From Candidatus Ornithomonoglobus merdipullorum (GTDB lineage: Bacteria > Bacillota > Clostridia > UBA1381): DNA of 34,863 nucleotides. A program made the position numbers and the translations under genes. Below are positions 30,500 through 34,863 of the stretch, piece after piece. A model generated the notes under the pieces. That model saw only the letters and a program-made list of their open reading frames with translations, searched no databases and was not told the DNA's origin. The stretch is from contig DVNB01000014.1 of NCBI GenBank assembly GCA_018714695.1, positions 1-34,863 on the forward strand. The letters are read 5' to 3'. How positions within the stretch are numbered: the stretch's first letter is position 1; each line of letters opens with the position of its first letter.

Positions 30500-31408
30500 T
30501 CACATTATACAATTTACCATAAAGCCCGCAGCCAATGAGAATACTATCACAAATGCGATATAAAGTGCAAAATGCTTTGCACCGAGCACTATCTTGAGCG
30601 CGCCCAGATTTGTGATCTTGGTCGACGGACCGGTTATCATAAACGATGTTGCCGCGCCCATACTCATGCCTCCGGCAAGCCATTGCTGCAAAAGCGGTAT
30701 TGTGCCGCCGCCGCAAACATACAGCGGCACACCGATGGTCGCTGCCATCAGAAGTCCGAAGCCTTCATTTGAAAAGAGTCCGGCAAACGAATCAGCGGGG
30801 ACATATCTCTGAAAAAGCACCGAAAGTATTACGCCTACTAAAAACCACGGTCCGGTCGCTTTAATATTCCTGCCTATGTTTTTCAGAAGCCTTAAAAGCA
30901 TGTTCGGATCCGTGTCTCGTCCGGCACGTTCTTCGAATTTTGTGAATCTGAAAAAGGGTCTGTTTTTAAAGAAGATACGTATAAGAAGTCCCGCAGTTAC
31001 GCCGCATAAAAAACATGACACGAACCGCACGGTGAGCGCTGCCGGACCCAATGCAGCGCTGTATATAAGCAGCTGCGGATTTAAGAGAACAGAGCTCATC
31101 ATGAAGGCGGCAAGATAATCGTCACGAAGTCCCTTTTGTGAGAATGATGCGGCTATGGGTATCGTACCGTACATGCACAGCGGGGATGCTATGCCCAGAA
31201 GAGACGCAGGTATTAGGCCTATGATACCGAGATGTCTGTCCTGGACTGCCGTGAGAAGCCTGTGTATCCTGTCCTTGCCGAAAACGGAGACGATCGAGCC
31301 TATAACGATACCCAGCGCCCAGTAGGGAAGTATCTGCCGCACCTGAATATCGAAATAATACCATAGATATACTGCTTCGCGTTGAATTATATCAATAATG
31401 TTTTCCAT
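30500..31408 (-). CDS. ArsP/DUF318-type permease
   Basis: A 302-aa polytopic protein of the ArsP_1 (UPF0718/YraQ) family, with about 8 hydrophobic segments. The two inverted family signatures are GIASPLCMYGTIPIA (C78) and VPLYVCGGGTIPLLQQWL, followed by MITGPSTKITNLGALK. Known members export trivalent organoarsenicals or are proposed metal exporters; the substrate here is unknown. ATG 31408 is 7 nt beyond the larB stop with no clear ribosome binding site, so it is probably translated by coupling. It is followed 16 nt later by MerR, suggesting the regulator senses the exported compound. Confidence 0.87.
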   Translation of the reverse strand: MENIIDIIQREAVYLWYYFDIQVRQILPYWALGIVIGSIVSVFGKDRIHRLLTAVQDRHLGIIGLIPASLLGIASPLCMYGTIPIAASFSQKGLRDDYLAAFMMSSVLLNPQLLIYSAALGPAALTVRFVSCFLCGVTAGLLIRIFFKNRPFFRFTKFEERAGRDTDPNMLLRLLKNIGRNIKATGPWFLVGVILSVLFQRYVPADSFAGLFSNEGFGLLMAATIGVPLYVCGGGTIPLLQQWLAGGMSMGAATSFMITGPSTKITNLGALKIVLGAKHFALYIAFVIVFSLAAGFMVNCIM

Positions 31409-31415
31409 AATTTTT

Positions 31416-32171
31416 TTATTCGGATGATGTTCGTCTGTTTATCATACTTGCCTGATATGCCGCGCCGAAACCGTTATCGATATTTACGACACTTACACCG
31501 CTCGCACATGAGTTCAGCATCGACAGGAGCGCCGCTATGCCGCCGAATGATGCACCGTAACCGACGCTGGTCGGGACGGCTATTACCGGACAATCCGCAA
31601 GCCCCCCAATGACGCTTGCAAGCGCGCCCTCCATACCTGCGATCGCAACTATGGCGTTAGCTGTCATTATATCGTCCGTGTGTGCAAGAAGACGGTGTAT
31701 TCCGGCTACGCCTACATCGTACAGTCTCACCACATTATTCCCGAGCGCCTCGGCTGTTATAGCCGCTTCTTCCGCAACGGGCATGTCACTTGTCCCGCCG
31801 GTGGCGATAACGATCTTGCCTGTACGCTTTTCGGGCATGGAGCCTATAAGACCTATCCGCGCTGTAGGATAGTAATTGAAGCCGGCTGTCTCCTTCAGCT
31901 TGTCAGCCTTGGAGTTATCAAGACGGGTTATAAGTATTCTTTTTTCACCATGTGACAGCAGTGATCCTGCTATCCCGGCAATCTGCTCGGCAGTCTTTCC
32001 GGCGCCATATATGACCTCTGCAATACCCTGCCGTGCATGTCTGTGATGATCGGGCTTTGCGTAGCCGAGATCGTCAAACGGAGCCTGCTTTATTTTAAGT
32101 AAAGCGTCATCAATGCTCACGGTTCCATCTGCCACACCTTTTAAAAGTCCCGAAAGATCGTTGTTGTTCAT
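31416..32171 (-). CDS. larB: LarB, pyridinium-3,5-biscarboxylic acid mononucleotide synthase
   Basis: A 251-aa protein of the LarB/PurE-related family. The C-terminal AIR-carboxylase-like fold shows IATGGTSDMPVAEEA, GVAGIHRLL, VAIAGMEGALASVIGGL and PTSVGYGASFGGIAALL...CASGVSVVNIDNGFGA. LarB carboxylates and hydrolyses nicotinate adenine dinucleotide, the first step to the nickel-pincer cofactor of lactate racemase-type enzymes. ATG 32171 has AAGGAG at 8 nt; an upstream in-frame start at 32252 would run through a hairpin and is rejected. larC, larE and larA are not in the window. It heads a tight unit with the permease and MerR genes. Confidence 0.92.
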   Translation of the reverse strand: MNNNDLSGLLKGVADGTVSIDDALLKIKQAPFDDLGYAKPDHHRHARQGIAEVIYGAGKTAEQIAGIAGSLLSHGEKRILITRLDNSKADKLKETAGFNYYPTARIGLIGSMPEKRTGKIVIATGGTSDMPVAEEAAITAEALGNNVVRLYDVGVAGIHRLLAHTDDIMTANAIVAIAGMEGALASVIGGLADCPVIAVPTSVGYGASFGGIAALLSMLNSCASGVSVVNIDNGFGAAYQASMINRRTSSE

Positions 32172-32204
32172 TGCTGTTCTCCTTGATCTATGCTTAAGAA
32201 GACA

Positions 32205-32236
32205 CCCCGCCCGGAAAGGGAATATAAACGGCGGGG
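32205..32236 (-). terminator. Hairpin after the stalk-domain gene
   Basis: CCCCGCC (32205-32211) pairs with GGCGGGG (32230-32236), loop 18 nt. On the minus strand it is followed by TGTCTTCTT, an imperfect U-tract. It lies 25 nt past the stop of the stalk-domain gene and just before larB, so it could be a partial terminator setting the larB level. Confidence 0.5.
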
Positions 32237-32260
32237 GCTCCCAAGCTTGCATTATTGGCG

Positions 32261-32953
32261 TCAGTCTATGCTGACAAGTTCATATTCGCTGCTGCCGTAG
32301 CCTATTTCTGCCGCATGTTCGAGAGTGTGAAGACCATTCCTTGACTCTATCCTGTCGATGAGCGTGCCGCTCTCTGATCTGTCGGTGTTGTATACTATGT
32401 CGATACATGCCTGATCTACTGCCACAGGATCGGTCGACGCGGTATCTGCCGGAACTGTTATCGTTATCGTCTGTGTGCTTTGCTCCCAGCCTACCGTGAA
32501 ACCGAAGCTCTCGGAAATGAACCGTATGGGGAGCATGGTCCTGTCATTCAGTATGACAGGAGCGACATCGAGTGTGCGCACGGTATCGTTAAAATACGCG
32601 GTCGTGCTGTCGATAACGAGCCTTACTGTATTGCCGTTATAGGAAAGAGATGCTTCTCGTGCCGTTTCGTCCCACGATACGCTGCCGCCGGCTGCCTCTA
32701 TGATAGCACGTACAGGGACCAGCGTTCTGTCGTTCATTATTACGGGCGATGTTCCGCTTTCGTCTATCGACTCAGACTCACCGTTTACCGTCATCTGAGG
32801 ATCGCCTATTCGGAGCGTGATAACAATTTCCTCATCTGACGCAAGTACGCTGTCATTATTGCCGTGGAAGGATAATCCCGCAAACACGGCACATATGAGC
32901 GCGAGAACGGCAACGAAAACCGCTACCTTTCTGAAATTTGCATTGCGTGTCAT
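32261..32953 (-). CDS. Secreted/anchored stalk-domain protein (copper amine oxidase N-terminal-like repeats)
   Basis: A 230-aa protein. An N-terminal signal or anchor segment (VAVFVAVLALICAVFAGLSF, ~10-29) is followed by two copper-amine-oxidase-N-type repeats, marked by VIMNDRTLVPVRAIIEAAGGSVSWDE and VILNDRTMLPIRFISESFGFTVGWEQ. These stalk domains are common on surface proteins of sporulating Firmicutes and do not imply oxidase activity. The ~60-residue tail (from about 170) is acidic and unrecognised. GGAGGTG sits 6 nt before ATG 32953. The upstream extension to 33106 overlaps the aldo/keto reductase and is rejected. Confidence 0.86.
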   Translation of the reverse strand: MTRNANFRKVAVFVAVLALICAVFAGLSFHGNNDSVLASDEEIVITLRIGDPQMTVNGESESIDESGTSPVIMNDRTLVPVRAIIEAAGGSVSWDETAREASLSYNGNTVRLVIDSTTAYFNDTVRTLDVAPVILNDRTMLPIRFISESFGFTVGWEQSTQTITITVPADTASTDPVAVDQACIDIVYNTDRSESGTLIDRIESRNGLHTLEHAAEIGYGSSEYELVSID

Positions 32954-33012
32954 AAACACACCTCCTCGTAGATTTGTGATTTGTTTAAGTCTGTTTTCAG
33001 AGACTTTATTTA

Positions 33013-34158
33013 TCACGAGCCGAAGATTCGCTTCGCCTCGATCATGTTCTCTTTTATTTTTACTCCGAACGGACATCTCTTTTCGCAGGCGCCGCAGCCT
33101 ATACAATCTCCGCCGCGTGCTTCGAGCAGGTTATAATGTTCGCGCACGGTTTCCGGTATTTCGTTCTGAGCCTTTGCAAGATTCAAAAGCTTTGTGACCA
33201 TTGCTATATCTATTTTCTTTACACATGGGGCACAGTGACCGCAGTACATGCAGTGACCTTCCCAGCTTATGCGCGGAAATTCCGCAAATGCGCGCGCGTA
33301 GTCTTTATCCTTATCTGCAGCTGTTTCATATGCCGCGCTTTTTATAAGCTCATCGATACTGTGTGCACCGGCGAATACGGTTGCTACAGCCGGACGGGTG
33401 AGCGCATAGCTGATGCACTGGACCGGAGTCAGTGCCATTCCTGCAGGCGAGTTTTCATTTAAAAGGTCTCCGCCGCCGAACGCCTTCATTACCGTTATGC
33501 CTACACCTCTGCTCTGACAGACTTCATAGAGTCTCTCTCGTTTAGAATCGAGATTGGTCAATCTGCCGGCATAGCTTTCCTCACGCCAGAGATCCTCGCA
33601 GTCTTCACTCGCGGGAAGAAGATCATAGCAGGGATTGATGCTGAACATCAAAACATCTATGAGACCGCTTTCGACTGCCGTAAGCGCTGCATCTGGATTA
33701 TGGCTGCTCATTCCGACCGCTTTTATGACTCCATTCTTTTTTAGCTCCATCGCATAGTCGAGTATGCCGCTTTCTTGTACGTTCGACCAGTCGCTGACGG
33801 CGTCGACGTAATGTATCATGCCTATATCTATGTAATCCGTTGAAAGCTCGCTGAGCATGTCTTCAAATCCCTTTTTCACCATGTCAAGGTCACGTGTCCG
33901 CTCATACTGACCATTTCGCCAGATCGAGCACAGATGTGACTGCAGCACGAATTTGTCACGTCTGCCGCGAAGTGCTGAGGCGAGATTTTTTCTGAGGTCT
34001 GGATTAGGCGAGTATAGATCTATGCAGTTTATTCCTAGTTCAAAACATTTATCGATAAATTGTGAGGTGAATTCGGCATCCCTGCCGTTTAAGCCTTCAC
34101 AGCCAATTCCTATTTCGCTGACCGTTATACCGGTATTGCCAAGTTCATTGTATTTCAT
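33013..34158 (-). CDS. Aldo/keto reductase with C-terminal 4Fe-4S ferredoxin domain
   Basis: A 381-aa protein. The AKR barrel covers ~1-290 (LGNTGITVSEIGIGCEGL; CIDLYSPNP with the catalytic Tyr position; LQSHLCSIW; YIDIGMIHYVDAV; VGMSSHNPDAA; GVGITVMKAFGGG). The C-terminal domain has CMYCGHCAPCVKKID and the classic CIGCGACEKRCPFG, which should carry iron-sulfur clusters. Such fused AKRs are common in anaerobes; the carbonyl substrate is unknown. ATG 34158 has GGAG and AAGG just upstream; in-frame 34200 is rejected because it lies at the -10 region. It is 59 nt ahead of the stalk-domain gene and may be co-transcribed with it. Confidence 0.93.
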   Translation of the reverse strand: MKYNELGNTGITVSEIGIGCEGLNGRDAEFTSQFIDKCFELGINCIDLYSPNPDLRKNLASALRGRRDKFVLQSHLCSIWRNGQYERTRDLDMVKKGFEDMLSELSTDYIDIGMIHYVDAVSDWSNVQESGILDYAMELKKNGVIKAVGMSSHNPDAALTAVESGLIDVLMFSINPCYDLLPASEDCEDLWREESYAGRLTNLDSKRERLYEVCQSRGVGITVMKAFGGGDLLNENSPAGMALTPVQCISYALTRPAVATVFAGAHSIDELIKSAAYETAADKDKDYARAFAEFPRISWEGHCMYCGHCAPCVKKIDIAMVTKLLNLAKAQNEIPETVREHYNLLEARGGDCIGCGACEKRCPFGVKIKENMIEAKRIFGS

Positions 34159-34191
34159 TTCCTTCACTCCATATATTTGTTTTATATAACA

Positions 34192-34222
34192 ATTATACAA
34201 TCTGGACCTTGCTTGAAGTCAA
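34192..34222 (-). promoter_or_regulatory. Probable promoter of the aldo/keto reductase, 19-nt spacer
   Basis: On the minus strand: TTGACT (34222-34217), 19-nt spacer, TATAAT (34197-34192). The long spacer is characteristic of promoters activated by MerR-type regulators, though no clear dyad is seen inside this one. Confidence 0.5.
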
Positions 34223-34589
34223 TAGATTTTATGTTTTATTAACAAAAAGTTAACCTTTCGATAGGTGATGCTAATTTCTGCAGCGAATGCAGTGCCGATG
34301 CCGCCCATACCGGTCTGCGGCGGCATCGGCATATGTTTATGGGGTTACATAAGACTGCCTGTATATGGCAGACACAAATAGGTGAACGCCGTCGGTATCC
34401 GACAACTCGTACCGCGCCGCATCCGCACCAAATGAGGCTGATAATGAATGCATGTGCCCATGTTTATATGAATACATAGCGGCGTATGCGGCAAATAGGA
34501 AAGGTGCGGGACAGCTCGCGGGATACCTGGGGCGATCCGGCGCCTCGGGACGCCTTCGATAAATACCGTTTCCGATATTTTCTGATTTA
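34223..34589. other. Gene-free region upstream of the aldo/keto reductase
   Basis: No convincing gene. Open frames here lack ribosome binding sites. It holds the strong double hairpin at 34278-34331 and GC-rich folding sequence around 34510-34555 (a GGCG/CGCC pair and a GGAT/ATCC pair). It could be the long 5' leader of a transcript from the promoter at 34590-34620, or the remains of a lost gene. Confidence 0.4.
34278..34331. other. Tandem hairpins, one with a perfect 13-bp stem
   Basis: CTGCA-GCGAA-TGCAG (34278-34292) directly abuts a perfect 13-bp stem: 34293-34305 (TGCCGATGCCGCC) with 34319-34331, loop 13 nt. There is no T-run on the minus strand and only TATGTTTATG on the plus strand, so terminator function is doubtful. 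Confidence 0.65.
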
Positions 34590-34620
34590 ATTATATATGT
34601 TAAAGTAAACTTTAAGTCAA
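34590..34620 (-). promoter_or_regulatory. MerR-type promoter with operator dyad in the 19-nt spacer
   Basis: On the minus strand: TTGACT (34620-34615), 19-nt spacer, TATAAT (34595-34590). The spacer is almost filled by a perfect dyad, TTAAAGT-AA-ACTTTAA on the plus strand (34600-34615). A long spacer with a centred dyad is the hallmark of MerR-family activated promoters. It points toward the aldo/keto reductase, about 430 nt away. Confidence 0.68.
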
Positions 34621-34863
34621 GAGAATAAGTCATTTCTTTGCAGAAAGTTAAAAGAATGTTCACGAACCGAGTTCTCTTTTATATAATAGGTTAAATAGTG
34701 TGGATTGGCTTTGTTGTTTCGTTTTCGCAATTTGTTACTACTCAGGTATGAAAAATCGCATAATAAAGGCATTGTGCAAAACGTAGAAAATAAAAATAAA
34801 TTTTTTTGAGAATTTTTGCGTAAAAATGAGGTTATCCACACGACGAATGCTGCGAGTGAAAAC
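34621..34863. other. AT-rich gene-free end of the window with one DnaA box
   Basis: No convincing gene. A possible weak plus-strand promoter is TTCACG, 17 nt, TATAAT (34659-34687). A perfect DnaA box, TTATCCACA, is at 34832-34840 next to an A/T-rich stretch (34786-34826). A second, partial match (TGTGGATTG) is near 34700. The following gene lies outside the window. Confidence 0.4.

Noticed and set aside
34337-34663. 108-codon minus-strand frame before the aldo/keto reductase
   Set aside because: Its first part overlaps the MerR-type promoter, there is no ribosome binding site at any internal ATG, and the translation has no recognisable domain.
34748-34786. 12-codon plus-strand frame downstream of a weak promoter
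   Set aside because: Only a CAGGT upstream and too short to judge; chance occurrence cannot be excluded.
34617-34841. 74-codon minus-strand frame at the window end
   Set aside because: AT-rich with Lys/Asn/Phe-biased random composition, no ribosome binding site and no family resemblance.
1-34863. CRISPR arrays, tRNA and rRNA genes
   Set aside because: No regularly spaced direct repeats of CRISPR type, no cloverleaf with a T-loop GTTCRANNC in a plausible context, and no rRNA-like sequence were seen on either strand by eye.

Overview
The window looks like a chromosomal segment of a spore-forming Firmicute of the class Clostridia. The gene order from 11896 to 26373 (yicC, remA, gmk, rpoZ, priA, def, fmt, rsmB, rlmN, prpC, pknB, rsgA, rpe, thiN) is the classic Firmicutes cluster. 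Sporulation is suggested by a SPOCS/DUF3794-LysM spore-coat type protein behind a sigma-E-like promoter. Base composition is moderate, with heavy use of ATA isoleucine codons. I cannot name the genus.

Left flank (1-7.9 kb): an IS110-family transposase lies on the minus strand at the very start, so the window may begin at a contig break inside a repeat. Next to it is a possible fragment of an interrupted gene and a hairpin that reads as a minus-strand terminator. An LtaS-like phosphoglycerol transferase and the spore protein follow. Then come an XRE regulator and a SLOG-fold protein overlapping by 4 nt behind a consensus promoter, a MITE-like nested palindrome, and a MATE exporter on the minus strand whose leader contains an intrinsic terminator just ahead of the ribosome binding site.

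Middle: a divergent intergenic region carries two consensus sigma-A promoters, one for the MATE gene and one for nadA-nadB-nadC-niaR. The second overlaps a 26-bp near-palindrome that is probably the NiaR operator, so the operon makes NaMN de novo and encodes its own niacin-responsive repressor. After a strong terminator the large housekeeping run begins: RNA quality control (yicC), matrix regulation (remA), nucleotide metabolism (gmk), RNA polymerase omega with a long acidic tail, replication restart (priA), N-formyl-methionine metabolism (fmt, def), a membrane zinc protease, rRNA/tRNA methylation, the PP2C/PASTA-kinase signalling pair, ribosome assembly GTPase, pentose epimerase and thiamine pyrophosphokinase. 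It ends at a terminator after thiN. coaBC, usually found before priA, is absent.

Right flank: a cysteine desulfurase, then three consecutive zinc-ribbon proteins (one soluble, two membrane-anchored with extracytoplasmic domains), ending at a bidirectional terminator. On the minus strand follow a tight larB / ArsP-type permease / MerR cluster, a secreted stalk-domain protein and a ferredoxin-domain aldo/keto reductase. The last 660 bases contain no convincing gene. They hold a MerR-type promoter (19-nt spacer filled by a perfect dyad), a very stable hairpin and one perfect DnaA box.

All functions are assigned by reading the translations and motifs by eye; no database search was run.
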